From Streptomyces lasiicapitis (lineage in GTDB: Bacteria > Actinomycetota > Actinomycetes > Streptomycetales > Streptomycetaceae), in the NCBI RefSeq assembly GCF_014646335.1, contig NZ_BMNG01000027.1, positions 24,624-88,623 of the forward strand: a stretch of DNA of 64,000 nt, read 5' to 3'. Below are positions 19,759 through 27,974 of the stretch, in pieces. Made by a program: the position numbers and the translations under genes. Positions within the stretch are counted from its first letter, which is position 1; each line of letters begins with the position of its first letter. The notes beneath the pieces were generated by a model, which was not told where the DNA came from, made no database searches, and was given only the letters and a program-made list of their open reading frames with translations.

Positions 19759-20547
19759 CTAGCGACGGGCCGACGCGGCGCTGGAGACGAAGCCGCGGGT
19801 CACGTGTGTGCCCGCCCCGTCGTCCTCGGCGCGGTAGTTGGACTGGCCGACGCAGTCGCTGTACTCGTAGTTCGCCCTGGACGTGCCCTTCAGGCCGCCG
19901 GCGTCGGTGCTCGTCGGCCCTCCGAAGACCGCGTCGGACCTGGGCATTTCCGCGCAGCTGGGAATCCCGGCGTAGTACTCGACGAACCCTCCCTGGGAGC
20001 CCCGGAGATTGCCGCTCCCGCTCGGCAGCGTGTACCTGCCCAGATGGGTCTCGGCACCGGTGACCGTGTCCCTCGCCGTGCCGGTCCAGGTGTCGGCCCC
20101 GGTCCGCTCGACCTTGATGTCGTAGCGGTGGCCGTAGACCGCGTCGAAGTCGACGGCGCAGGTGACCCCGGGTCCGCCGTCGGCCCCCACATGGCAGTTC
20201 GCGTCGTTCGTGGACGCACCCGCGACGAAGGTGGAGAAACGGGCCGAAAGGCGCTCCTTGCCACCACTGTTCGCCCTCGGCTGCAGGCCGGTGTAGCCGA
20301 CATCCTTGGCGTTGGTGAAGCCGAACTGCTGGGCGAAGTAGATTCCACTCTTGTGGGCCGTCGCCTGATTCACGGTGATGGGGAAGGTGATGTTTGACAG
20401 CCCCGATGACGGGGTGTTCGGGATCGACCAGCCGATCGATACGTTTCCGCCGCCGACTGCCGCGGACGCCGAGTGGGGTGTCGCCATCACCAGCCCGGCT
20501 ACCGCCGCGACCAGGGCGAAGTTCCCGAGGTTTCGCACCGCTCCCAT
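19759..20547 (-). CDS. Secreted DUF3472-type protein (262 aa)
   Basis: Start ATG at 20547 is chosen because it begins a classic Sec signal peptide (MGAVRNLGNFALVAAVAGLV, cleavage after ASA near residue 29). Earlier in-frame codons encode Arg-rich non-coding sequence. The mature part is beta-rich with YFAQQFGFTNAKDVGYTGLQ, typical of DUF3472, followed by VDFDAVYGHRYDIKVERTG. DUF3472 domains occur in extracellular carbohydrate-related proteins; the exact role is unknown. It is monocistronic with its own terminator. The adjacent peptidase remnant lies just beyond that terminator. Confidence 0.8.
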   Translation of the reverse strand: MGAVRNLGNFALVAAVAGLVMATPHSASAAVGGGNVSIGWSIPNTPSSGLSNITFPITVNQATAHKSGIYFAQQFGFTNAKDVGYTGLQPRANSGGKERLSARFSTFVAGASTNDANCHVGADGGPGVTCAVDFDAVYGHRYDIKVERTGADTWTGTARDTVTGAETHLGRYTLPSGSGNLRGSQGGFVEYYAGIPSCAEMPRSDAVFGGPTSTDAGGLKGTSRANYEYSDCVGQSNYRAEDDGAGTHVTRGFVSSAASARR

Positions 20548-20557
20548 GCTTGTGCCT

Positions 20558-20592
20558 CTTCTCTGTGGGGGGAGTACTTCTCTGTGGGGGGA
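20558..20592. repeat. Tandem 19-bp repeat in the DUF3472 leader
   Basis: The unit cttctctgtgggggga occurs twice with a 19-base period, immediately upstream of the DUF3472 start. On the minus strand the start-proximal copy supplies the AGAGAAGAGG ribosome-binding region, so the duplication changes leader length. Confidence 0.8.
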
Positions 20593-21333
20593 TCTCTGCG
20601 TGCGGGTTTCGTTGGCGTACACCCGCACTGCTCAAAGCGGGAATCACACAGGAGAATTATGGTGAGCTGACTCCCGCACGCGCTGGTGGACCAATATGCC
20701 AACTCGGGCGAACAGTTGAACCGGCTTGCTGGGATAGTCGGGGAATAGAAGGCCGCTGTCAACGCCCTTCGAGGAAATTGTGGTCGCGATAAAAGTCCAA
20801 GCGCGTATCGCGTTTTTCTCTTGCACTCCCGCACAGATCACGAATTGACAACGCGACGGGACGGACAGCGTCCTCTGCACTCTTTGTAAGTGCCAGCACT
20901 CGGGGCGCCTGCGCAGACACTGGGTCGCGCGGGCGCTCCGTCCAACCATGGAGTTTCCACAGCGGCCCGCCCGGAGCGGGAGGTGCCATGGCAGTTCCTT
21001 CAGGCTGAGGTCCGTCAACAGAACCTGAACGACAGCGAGTTCGGCCGCGATGCCGTTGATGAGGCCGGCATCGTCGAAGGGTTGCAGGTCGGGCGGGAGC
21101 GCCTGCCACGTATAGGTCTCAACCTCCAGGCGGTGTGTCAGCGTTCGTCGGCAGCCTCCACCCCGGGGTTGTCGCGTCCTTGGTCCCGGCTTGCGGCCGT
21201 ACCTGCCACGCCCGCTATGCAAGTGGTGGCGACGGCCAGTGCCATCCACGCCGTTCTGGCTTCGAGGTAGCGACTGATCTTCGAGTCACGTCCGCCGGAC
21301 GGTACGGGCCGGCCCGTGTACGGGACGCCGCTT
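20593..21333. other. Gene-poor region with one fragment of an unknown protein
   Basis: No intact gene. On the minus strand at about 20980-21125 a short stretch reads like real protein (VETYTWQALPPDLQPFDDAG, then AAELAVVQVLLTDLSLKELP). It lacks a start and degenerates afterwards. It is probably a gene fragment of unknown family. Base composition drops at 20660-20860. Confidence 0.4.
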
Positions 21334-22008
21334 TCACAGGTTCTGCTGCCGGGCGAAGGGACCGTTCAGGGCCGCCCATTGCAGGAGCAGGATGGTCTTG
21401 GCGTCGGTGATGCGGCCGTTGCGGGTCATGGCGAGGGCCTCGGTGTAAGGGAGTTCGAGGACCTCGATGTCCTCGCCGTCTTCCTCGAGTCCGCCGCCAG
21501 GGCCGGTCCGGTCGGCCGGGGTGTAGGGGGCGGCGAAGAAGTGGAGGCGCTCGGTGACGGAGCCGGGGCTCATGTAGGCGTCAAGGATGTGGGTGAGGGG
21601 GCCGAGGGTGACGCCGAGTTCCTCGGCGCTCTCGCGGCGGATCGCGGTGTACGGGTCGTCCGCGTCGAGCAGTCCTGCCGCGGCCTCGATGAGCATGCCG
21701 TCGGGGTGGTCGTTCGCGTAGGCGGGGTAGCGGAACTGGCGGGTGAGCAGGACGCGTCCGCGTGCGGTGTCGTAGGGCAGGACGACGGCGCCGTTGCCGC
21801 GGTCGTAGGTCTCGCGCTGCTGGGTTTCCCACCGTCCGTCGCGGCGGCGGTAGTCGAAGGTGGTGCGGCGCAGGACGTGCCAGCCCTGGGAGGTGAGTGC
21901 GACGTCGCGCACCCGGACGTCGGGGTTGCGGTCGAGGTCGCGTCCGGCCTGGTCGAGGCCGGTGCGTCCGCGATGGTCGGGGGTGTCGATGCCCGGGCGG
22001 CCGGTCAC
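21334..22008 (-). CDS. NUDIX hydrolase, NudK/ADP-ribose pyrophosphatase type
   Basis: Start GTG at 22008 overlaps the stop of the upstream gene (GTGA) and has AGGAG before it. The 224-residue protein has the NudK-like N-terminus (VALTSQGWHVLRRTTFDYRR). The Nudix box reads G-LLDADDP-xx-AIRRESAEELG, with RESAEELG supplying the metal-binding glutamates. A C-terminal region (DAYMSPGSVTERLHFFAAPY) is typical of GDP-mannose or ADP-sugar pyrophosphatases. It would hydrolyse nucleoside-diphosphate sugars in the cytoplasm. It forms a two-gene operon with the DUF4406 gene, divergent from a DeoR regulator. Confidence 0.88.
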   Translation of the reverse strand: MTGRPGIDTPDHRGRTGLDQAGRDLDRNPDVRVRDVALTSQGWHVLRRTTFDYRRRDGRWETQQRETYDRGNGAVVLPYDTARGRVLLTRQFRYPAYANDHPDGMLIEAAAGLLDADDPYTAIRRESAEELGVTLGPLTHILDAYMSPGSVTERLHFFAAPYTPADRTGPGGGLEEDGEDIEVLELPYTEALAMTRNGRITDAKTILLLQWAALNGPFARQQNL

Positions 22009-22388
22009 GCGGTCTCCTGCGGGGTGCGGCGGGGGATCTCGGCCACGTCGTGGTAGACGGGCAGGCCGCGGCGGCGGGCGGTGGCGACGTCCTGGTCGGC
22101 GCCGACGGAGTCGCCGGGCAGGCGCAGCACGGCGTCGCAGTGGGCGAGCAGGCGGTCGGCGGTCGGGTAGAGCACCTGGTCGGCGAGGGGGTCGGTGGGA
22201 CCCGCGCCGGCCGAGCGCAGGACGGGCAGGGCGATCCACTCCCCGATCACGGGGAGATGGCCGGCCGCGAAGACGGGCCAGGCGGCGGTTTCCAGGCGGG
22301 CGAGATTGGCGGCCAGCGCCCGCGGATCGCCGTCGGTGCCGGAGCGGTAGGGGCCCGCGATCAGGATGAGCATGGGTTTGTCGGTCAC
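22005..22388 (-). CDS. DUF4406 nucleotide-binding protein, deoxyribosyltransferase-like
   Basis: GTG at 22388 is preferred; the frame opens at 22421 inside the promoter region. The 127-residue protein starts LILIAGPYRSG, the nucleotide-binding loop of the nucleoside 2-deoxyribosyltransferase-like fold. It continues HLPVIGEWIALPVL and HCDAVLRLPGDSVGADQDVA, ending with the C-terminal strand LPVYHDVAEIP. This is the DUF4406 pattern. The catalytic residue of true deoxyribosyltransferases cannot be confirmed. It overlaps the NUDIX gene by 4 bp, implying joint handling of a nucleotide or nucleotide-sugar substrate. Confidence 0.8.
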   Translation of the reverse strand: MTDKPMLILIAGPYRSGTDGDPRALAANLARLETAAWPVFAAGHLPVIGEWIALPVLRSAGAGPTDPLADQVLYPTADRLLAHCDAVLRLPGDSVGADQDVATARRRGLPVYHDVAEIPRRTPQETA

Positions 22389-22400
22389 GACTGTTAAGAT

Positions 22401-22418
22401 ACATGCAGAAACGTGCAG
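22401..22418. promoter_or_regulatory. Direct repeat in the divergent DeoR/DUF4406 promoter region
   Basis: ACATGCAG at 22401-22408 and ACGTGCAG at 22411-22418 are directly repeated exactly 10 bp apart. They lie between the divergent starts at 22388 and 22437. The one-turn spacing suits a DeoR-type repressor acting on both transcripts. Assignment to the adjacent regulator is inference. Confidence 0.35.
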
Positions 22419-22436
22419 CACCAGGAAGGAACGTGA

Positions 22437-23195
22437 ATGCTGGCCGCTGAACGACGTGAGTACCTGCTAGATCTACTCACCCGCACGGGAAAGGTCGTGG
22501 CCAAGGACGTCGCCGCCGAGCTGGGGATCTCCGAGGACAGCGTGCGGCGCGATCTGCGTGATCTCGCCGCCGAGGGGCTGTGTCAGCGGGTCTACGGCGG
22601 CGCGCTGCCCGTGTCCCCGGCGGTGGTGGACTACGACGCCCGGCAGGCGGTGGCTCCGGACGGCAAGCGGAAGGTTGCCTCGGCAGCCGTCGGGCTGGTG
22701 CAGCCGGGAGGCTCGCTGATTCTCGACGGTGGCACCACCGCCCTCGCCGTCGCCCGCGCGCTCCCGAAGGGTCTTGTCTGCACCGTGATCACCCACAGTC
22801 CGACGATCGCCGCAGCGCTGCTCGACCATCCGCAGGCGGAGCTCTTCCTGCTCGGGGGCCGCGTCTTCAAGCACTCGGCGGTCACGTGCGGTGCCGCCGC
22901 GGTCGAAGCCGCGCAGAACGTCTCCGCCGACCTCTGCCTGCTCGGTGTCACCGGCGTGCACCCCGAGGCCGGACTGACCACGGGGGACGCCGAGGAAGCG
23001 GCGATGAAGCGCGCCCTGTCCGCGCGGGCCGCGGACACCTACATCCTTGCCTCGTCCGAGAAGATCGGCACGGCCTCGCAGTTCCGCGTCCTGCCGTGGG
23101 AGAAGGTCAGCGGACTGATCACCGATGCCGATCCCGACGACACGGTCGTCGAGGAGCTCAAGGCGCTCGGCGTAACGGTCGTGGTAGCCGGCTGA
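22437..23195 (+). CDS. DeoR/GlpR family transcriptional repressor (252 aa)
   Basis: Typical DeoR layout. An N-terminal winged helix occupies residues 1-58 (RREYLLDLLTRTGKV, LGISEDSVRRDLRDLAAEG, VYGGALP). The C-terminal sugar-phosphate sensor domain shows ILDGGTTALAVARAL, LLGGRVFKHSAVTCG and the conserved SSEKIGT motif. It should repress a carbohydrate or nucleoside pathway until a phosphorylated sugar binds. It is divergent from the DUF4406-NUDIX pair with 48 bp between start codons, so that operon is the likely target. GGAAGGAACGTGA supplies the ribosome site. Confidence 0.92.
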   Translation: MLAAERREYLLDLLTRTGKVVAKDVAAELGISEDSVRRDLRDLAAEGLCQRVYGGALPVSPAVVDYDARQAVAPDGKRKVASAAVGLVQPGGSLILDGGTTALAVARALPKGLVCTVITHSPTIAAALLDHPQAELFLLGGRVFKHSAVTCGAAAVEAAQNVSADLCLLGVTGVHPEAGLTTGDAEEAAMKRALSARAADTYILASSEKIGTASQFRVLPWEKVSGLITDADPDDTVVEELKALGVTVVVAG

Positions 23196-23343
23196 GTTGT
23201 GAGCCGAAGACGGGATCGCGGCAGCGTCGCTGGGCGGAGGTAGGCGTTCCTCGACAGTTGTGGACCCTTTGTCGGCGGAACTGGCGAGTGGCTCCGCCCC
23301 GGCCGAGCCGCCGCACCCCCCGTTGCGGCGGCCCGGTCCCGGC

Positions 23344-24105
23344 TCAGCGCAGCCGAGTTGCGGCGTACGCCTCGATGGCGGCCTGCTGGTACGCGGCCAG
23401 ACCCGGCGCGATCGACTCGTACACCGCGCGCCAGTGTTCGTTCTCCACGCAGCAACGCCCGATCGCGCGGTACTCCTCGGCGGTGGCTGCCCGGCTCTGG
23501 GCCAACGTCCGGTACTGGGCGTCGATCTCGACCTGCACCACGTCGGCGTCGGCGGGCAGGCCGGTGGCCAACAGCTCCCCCAGCCGGACCATCTGCGTCG
23601 TGCGCTCGCGCTCGTCGGCCTCGATCTCGGCCTTGCTCAACGCCGCGGTACGCCGCTCGACGGCCCCGACCAGCTCCGGGAAACCGCGCAGGACCTTCAT
23701 GCACTGGACAGGCCGGATGCCCTCGAACAGGTTCTCCGGCCGGCTGATACTGATCATGTCTGTGCCGTCCTTCCTGGACTGTTCCAGTTCGGTGATCGTG
23801 CGGGCGACGATGCAGGCCAGGGCATCCAGCCGGTCGCGCTCGGCGAGCAGCCGACGGTGATGGCCCCGCAGGGCCTCCAGTTCGTCGACCTGCGCGGCCA
23901 GGATCCGGCCTATCTCAGGCAGTCCCAGGCCCAGCGCCCGCAGCACGAGAACCTGCTGCAGCCGCAGCAGTTGGCGCTCCTCGTAGTAACGGTGGCCGTT
24001 GGCCCCGCTCCAGGCCGGCGGCAGCAGGCCGATGTCGTCGTAGTGCCGTAGTGTCCGGGCGGTCACACCCGACATCCGGGCGACCTCCGCGATCGGCCAG
24101 GCCAT
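23344..24105 (-). CDS. MerR regulator with TipAS-like C-terminal domain
   Basis: ATG at 24105 is chosen because GGGAGG lies six bases upstream; an ATG/GTG seven codons earlier lacks this. The 253-residue protein has a MerR winged helix (IAEVARMSGVTARTLRHYDD, then NGHRYYEERQLLRLQQ). A long dimerisation helix follows at ~75-125. A C-terminal helical domain (GLAAYQQAAIEAYAATRL at the end) is of the TipAS/antibiotic-recognition type. Such proteins activate their own promoter and efflux genes on binding thiopeptides or other drugs. No obvious target gene is adjacent. Confidence 0.85.
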   Translation of the reverse strand: MAWPIAEVARMSGVTARTLRHYDDIGLLPPAWSGANGHRYYEERQLLRLQQVLVLRALGLGLPEIGRILAAQVDELEALRGHHRRLLAERDRLDALACIVARTITELEQSRKDGTDMISISRPENLFEGIRPVQCMKVLRGFPELVGAVERRTAALSKAEIEADERERTTQMVRLGELLATGLPADADVVQVEIDAQYRTLAQSRAATAEEYRAIGRCCVENEHWRAVYESIAPGLAAYQQAAIEAYAATRLR

Positions 24106-24209
24106 CGCCGCCTCCCTCACACGCACTTCACCGGGCCGGAATCTCCGGCCCTGCTCAGGACGGTAGAGGCTTCCGCTGCGGCAGCCTCAAGCCCGGCGCT
24201 GTCGAAACT

Positions 24210-24701
24210 TCACGGGTTCGACGGTGTCGAAGAGGCCGCCCAGTCGCTTCGATGTTCGCGCCACGCGGTCCTGAGGGCTTCGAGCTCGGTACGAGGGAAG
24301 TGCTCACCCCACTTGCCACGGTATGCGCTCTCGCCATACTCCTTCGCGACCTCGTCGAAGCAACGGATCACGGCTCGGGCAACGACGTCGATGTTCTGCT
24401 GGGTGGACCAGATCTCGGTCCCAGTGTTGTCGTGGTCACTGCCGTGGGCCAGCTCCAGTAGGCGGATCCACACGTTGGTGCCTTCCCGGTAGAAGATCCA
24501 TCGGAAGGCGGTGGGCTCGGCCTCGAACTGTGCTCGACACTCGGTCTCGCCGACGATCAGGCGTGTTACTGCCGTCAAGAGATCTTCGGGGGCAGCGGTG
24601 ATATAGGAGGCCGTGACTTCGGCTTCTGCCTGGTGGTCGCTGACGACGCAGTCGGCCCAGCCATGTCCGGACAGGACCCAGGAGAGTCGCAGGTGGGCCA
24701 T
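24210..24701 (-). CDS. Hypothetical cytoplasmic protein (163 aa)
   Basis: Start ATG at 24701 (a second ATG is adjacent at 24704) with AGAGG upstream. The acidic, soluble protein has a beta-rich first half (GWADCVVSDHQAEAEVTASY) and a helical second half (RAVIRCFDEVAKEYGESAY). The pattern 'Fr w if yr eg ... vwirLLEl' resembles small actinomycete hypothetical proteins, some annotated as immunity-like. No toxin gene is next to it. I cannot name a family with confidence. Confidence 0.75.
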   Translation of the reverse strand: MAHLRLSWVLSGHGWADCVVSDHQAEAEVTASYITAAPEDLLTAVTRLIVGETECRAQFEAEPTAFRWIFYREGTNVWIRLLELAHGSDHDNTGTEIWSTQQNIDVVARAVIRCFDEVAKEYGESAYRGKWGEHFPRTELEALRTAWREHRSDWAASSTPSNP

Positions 24702-25086
24702 CATCGTTCCTCTTCTCCGGTCACGGGTTCCCTGCGCTGATCACCGAAAGCCCTTCGCACACATCCGAGTTTGAGGGATGGCGAGGCTGCTGACCAGCGG
24801 ATTCTCTGACGCCGGACGCATGCGGGACACCGCCCGGCCTGCCACGGGCCGAAGGTCGCTCTGCAGTCGCGGCGTTGCCATCGGTGGAGGCTGATCGAGA
24901 TCTCCCGCATCGGATCCGATCGTCGGCGAGCGCGATACGCGCCCGATCCTGTCCGGTGAAATGGATTCTCAGCAAATGCATCCTCCTTGAGAACAGGGAT
25001 ATTGCGCCCAGACGCACACACGTTTCAGCCGGAAGGTGCGGTGCGCCAGACTCGTTTCGGCAGTATCAGCCAGTGATCGGAGAAAC
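24702..25086. other. Intergenic, no gene seen
   Basis: About 385 bases of mixed composition upstream of a small secreted-protein gene. No convincing ORF, hairpin or recognised operator was found. A promoter for the 25087 gene is expected here but cannot be placed. Confidence 0.6.
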
Positions 25087-25518
25087 ATGAGCACTCGTCT
25101 CGGCATCAAAGTGGCGACATTGATCGGAGTTGTCGGAATGCTCGGCTCCGTGGGTGTCATGACGGCGGGCCCGGCCTCGGCCTCGGCCCCGGCACACCGG
25201 ACCTGCCCATCCGGCTACCACTGTGTGTTCAAGGACGTCCTGGGCGACAACCAGCGCCACAACTACTTCAACTCGGACAACGACTTCGGGAACGACCGCT
25301 TCACCAACAACGGCGGTGTCGTGGACTTCAACGTGACCGCCGCGAGCAATTCCACCACCGGGGGCTACGAGAGCCACTACTACCTGCTCCCCGGCTACCG
25401 GGACTTCCTGTTCTGCGTGAACCCCGGGCACGCCACGCCGAACCACCTCCCGCGAGATCTGAACGACCTGCCCGGCTCGCTTCAGCTCAGGGGAGAGACG
25501 TCGATCCGATGCTATTGA
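25087..25518 (+). CDS. Small secreted protein, peptidase inhibitor I36-like (143 aa)
   Basis: ATG at 25087 begins a Sec signal peptide (STRLGIKVATLIGVVGMLGS, cleavage after ASA near residue 34). The mature ~105 residues start with CPSGYHCVFKD and contain NNGGVVDFNVTAASNSTTGG and a second Cys pair (FCVNPG, RCY). A Cys-x-x-Gly-x-x-Cys opening with short beta strands is typical of the gamma-crystallin-like I36 inhibitor family. It is probably extracellular. Its stop lies inside the next gene's first codons (ATGCTATTGA), so the two are likely co-translated. Confidence 0.75.
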   Translation: MSTRLGIKVATLIGVVGMLGSVGVMTAGPASASAPAHRTCPSGYHCVFKDVLGDNQRHNYFNSDNDFGNDRFTNNGGVVDFNVTAASNSTTGGYESHYYLLPGYRDFLFCVNPGHATPNHLPRDLNDLPGSLQLRGETSIRCY

Positions 25519-26426
25519 CCCGTAACGGGCAGGTGGTGCCTGGCAGCCAACGGCTGTCAGGCACCAACCTCGTGCCCGCCTTCCTCTCCGTGCTGGTCAT
25601 CGCAGCAGGTGCGGCATGCGCCGGCGGGACGCCCCGACCTGATCGCACCACACCTGCCCATCTGCTTCCGCCCATCCATGCCCAGGTGTACGGACCGGCG
25701 GCGCAGGCAGCGGACCGGCCCATCTCGGCGGCCAAGGACAAGCTGATCGCCACCTGCATGGCCCGGAAGGGCTTCTCCTACGACACCAAGCGCCCCAAGC
25801 AGACCGCAGAGCCGGACCGGCCCACGCCCTTCAGTTTCGAAACACGGAAACGCTCCACCGGCGCGAAGGCGAACCCACCGCTGGAAAAGCCCGGGGCCGT
25901 CGGAAAAAACTATGTGCTTGCTCTCCACGGCCGGCAGGACGATCGAATCCTGGTGCAAGGGAGGGGCATGCAGGTGTCCTTGCCCGCGCGCGGCTGCGTG
26001 GCTTACGCGGAGACCCGGATACTGGGAGACAAAAGGATCAGGTGGAGCGAGATCCGTATGAAGCTCGGCGAAGCCGAGACGCAGGCTCAGCAGCTTCTCG
26101 AATCACTCCCGTCATTCCGGAATCTCAACTCCCGGTGGGCCCGCTGCATGAAAGACGCCGGCCACTCGTTCAGCACGCCGATCCAGTTGCGTGATGCTCT
26201 GCCACGGAAAGCCGACATCATCAACGATCCGCGTGTCGTGTCGGATGTCTCGTGCAAACGGAAGACGGGCTATCTGAGATTTGCGTACGAAGGCCTTGCG
26301 CAAGCGCAGCGCAAAGTCCTGGGAGACGACGGTCGACTGCTTGCCGAGTGGACTTCTCTTGTCAGGCAGCAGAAGCGGACTGCCCAGCGAGTACTGAGCA
26401 CCGAAGAGCATCGAGTGAGCAACTGA
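25509..26426 (+). CDS. Putative lipoprotein coupled to the I36-like gene (305 aa)
   Basis: ATG at 25509 overlaps the previous stop by 10 bp. Residues ~23-40 form a hydrophobic signal (VPAFLSVLVIAAGAACAGG) ending in AGAAC, a plausible lipobox. The mature part is basic and Cys-containing (TCMARKGFSYD, RCMKDAGHSFSTP), a pattern seen in many Streptomyces surface lipoproteins. The two M-K/R-x-x-G-x-x-(Y/F) segments look like a duplicated motif. Function is unknown. Coupling to a secreted inhibitor-like protein suggests a joint extracellular task. Confidence 0.7.
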   Translation: MLLTRNGQVVPGSQRLSGTNLVPAFLSVLVIAAGAACAGGTPRPDRTTPAHLLPPIHAQVYGPAAQAADRPISAAKDKLIATCMARKGFSYDTKRPKQTAEPDRPTPFSFETRKRSTGAKANPPLEKPGAVGKNYVLALHGRQDDRILVQGRGMQVSLPARGCVAYAETRILGDKRIRWSEIRMKLGEAETQAQQLLESLPSFRNLNSRWARCMKDAGHSFSTPIQLRDALPRKADIINDPRVVSDVSCKRKTGYLRFAYEGLAQAQRKVLGDDGRLLAEWTSLVRQQKRTAQRVLSTEEHRVSN

Positions 26427-26559
26427 CGGCACCTGCGGCCCGGTCAGGGCGTGGGTGTCCGCCGGCACTCGGTAGGGTCCAGGACCGCCGCTGCCCGAGC
26501 AGCCGTCACCCGGGCCACTTGCTGTGCGTCCCCGGGGCCTCGATGTTCATGAAGGAACC

Positions 26560-27957
26560 CTACGTACGGTGATCAGTTGGTGCCAGGCCCCTGTCGCGCA
26601 TCACTTCCATGACCGCCCCCGCGACCGCCCGCATCCGGTGCGCGCGGAGGTCCAGGACGGGGGTCGGGTTCGAGACGGCGTGGGATGCCAGCAGGTTCAT
26701 CAGGGGCCAGAGAGCGTCGGAGCGGCGCGGCACCAGGATCTCGCGGCCGTCGGGGGCGATGACCTTGGCCGTGCCGACGCCCGCGAGGAGGTTGGTGCGG
26801 TCCCAGTCGACCACGAAGGACCTGCCGTTCGGGCTGACGCTCAGGACCGCCTCCCTGGTGTGGTGCAGGACCGCCAGATAGTTCATCGGCACCGTCAGCC
26901 GCCGGGCGGCGTCGAACGGGGGTGTGCCGTCCGCCGGTTGGGCGCGCAGTACCGTGTCCAGCACCGGACCGTCGTATTGGAAGGTGGTCCTGGCGCGCAT
27001 CTCCAGGAACCGGGCGCGCACCAGATGCCCACCGCGCCGCGACCACCGTCGGCCGACCGAGCCGACCCCTCCCTCGTCACCCGGGAGTTGAGCCTGCATC
27101 AGGCGGGCCTCCTCGCCCGGCTCGGTCACCGGGGCCCGGTCCTCGGGGAAGGCGCGCACCCGGTCGGCCAGCATGCGGAATCGTGCTGCCGTCTCCGTGT
27201 CCAGGTGCCGGAGGTCGATCGTGTCCCCCGCCATCTCGATGCCGCCGACCGTGCGCGAGAGCCGCATCTGTGCCAGCAGATGCCTGGTTCGTCGCGTCAC
27301 GTCGATCAGCCGACCATCGTGGTCGATCAGACGGCAGGTTCTCGTGCCTGCGAGCAGGGCGCTGCCCGGCCAGTGGACGGTGACGTTGCCAAGGCCGTCG
27401 GTGAGGACGGCCAGTCGGCCCGCCGTGATCGCCGACAGGCACAGGGCCGGGACCCGCCACTCGTCCGTGATCTCGAACCCGGGGAGCGTCACAGCCCCTT
27501 CCGCTTCCTCCGCGGCGTGCACCCGGAGCCTCAGCCTGACCAGCGGCGTGAACTCGGCGGGCGCGTAGTCGCCCACGTACGTCGTGAACGTCGCCTCCCT
27601 GTCCGGGTCGTACCGCACCGACGACGCCTCCAGGACGTCCGCCCGCACCAACCGCGCGCCCGCCGGCCCCGGTTCGGACCGTGGCGCCCACATCACGAAG
27701 GTGTCGTCCCCGTACGAGCCGCTCCCGTCCCGCACGCGGTTCCCGCCCGTGATCCGAGGGAACTCGGCGCGCGTCGAGCGGAGAGCCAGGACAGGGATCA
27801 TGACGGTGACGGCCGCGCCGCATGCGGACACCGCCCAGCCCCAGCTCGCGCCGTCATGCCAGGCGGCGCCCCCGAGGACGAGGAAGACCGGGCCCGTCGA
27901 CAAGCAGAGCGCCGTGAACACGAGATTCTCGACGAACACACCTATGTGGCTGCGCAT
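26560..27957 (-). CDS. Membrane-anchored hypothetical protein (465 aa)
   Basis: ATG at 27957 is preceded by GAAGAGGAG and starts a pair of N-terminal membrane helices (VFVENLVFTALCLSTGPVFL, WAVSACGAAVTVMIPVLAL). The frame is open far upstream, but there it is antisense to the DUF3592-like gene, so that part is rejected. The remaining ~390 residues are soluble and contain two similar halves with LTDGLGNVTVHWPGSALLAG versus VSPNGRSFVVDWDRTNLLAG. This indicates an internal duplication of a beta-rich domain. It lies 17 bp downstream of the DUF3592-like gene on the same strand. Family not recognised. Confidence 0.75.
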   Translation of the reverse strand: MRSHIGVFVENLVFTALCLSTGPVFLVLGGAAWHDGASWGWAVSACGAAVTVMIPVLALRSTRAEFPRITGGNRVRDGSGSYGDDTFVMWAPRSEPGPAGARLVRADVLEASSVRYDPDREATFTTYVGDYAPAEFTPLVRLRLRVHAAEEAEGAVTLPGFEITDEWRVPALCLSAITAGRLAVLTDGLGNVTVHWPGSALLAGTRTCRLIDHDGRLIDVTRRTRHLLAQMRLSRTVGGIEMAGDTIDLRHLDTETAARFRMLADRVRAFPEDRAPVTEPGEEARLMQAQLPGDEGGVGSVGRRWSRRGGHLVRARFLEMRARTTFQYDGPVLDTVLRAQPADGTPPFDAARRLTVPMNYLAVLHHTREAVLSVSPNGRSFVVDWDRTNLLAGVGTAKVIAPDGREILVPRRSDALWPLMNLLASHAVSNPTPVLDLRAHRMRAVAGAVMEVMRDRGLAPTDHRT

Positions 27958-27974
27958 TGCTCCTCTTCCGCTCT

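Noticed and set aside
22378..22400. -35/-10 promoter (TTGTCG with TAAGAT) for the DeoR gene
   Set aside because: The spacer is only 11 bp, far too short for a normal promoter.
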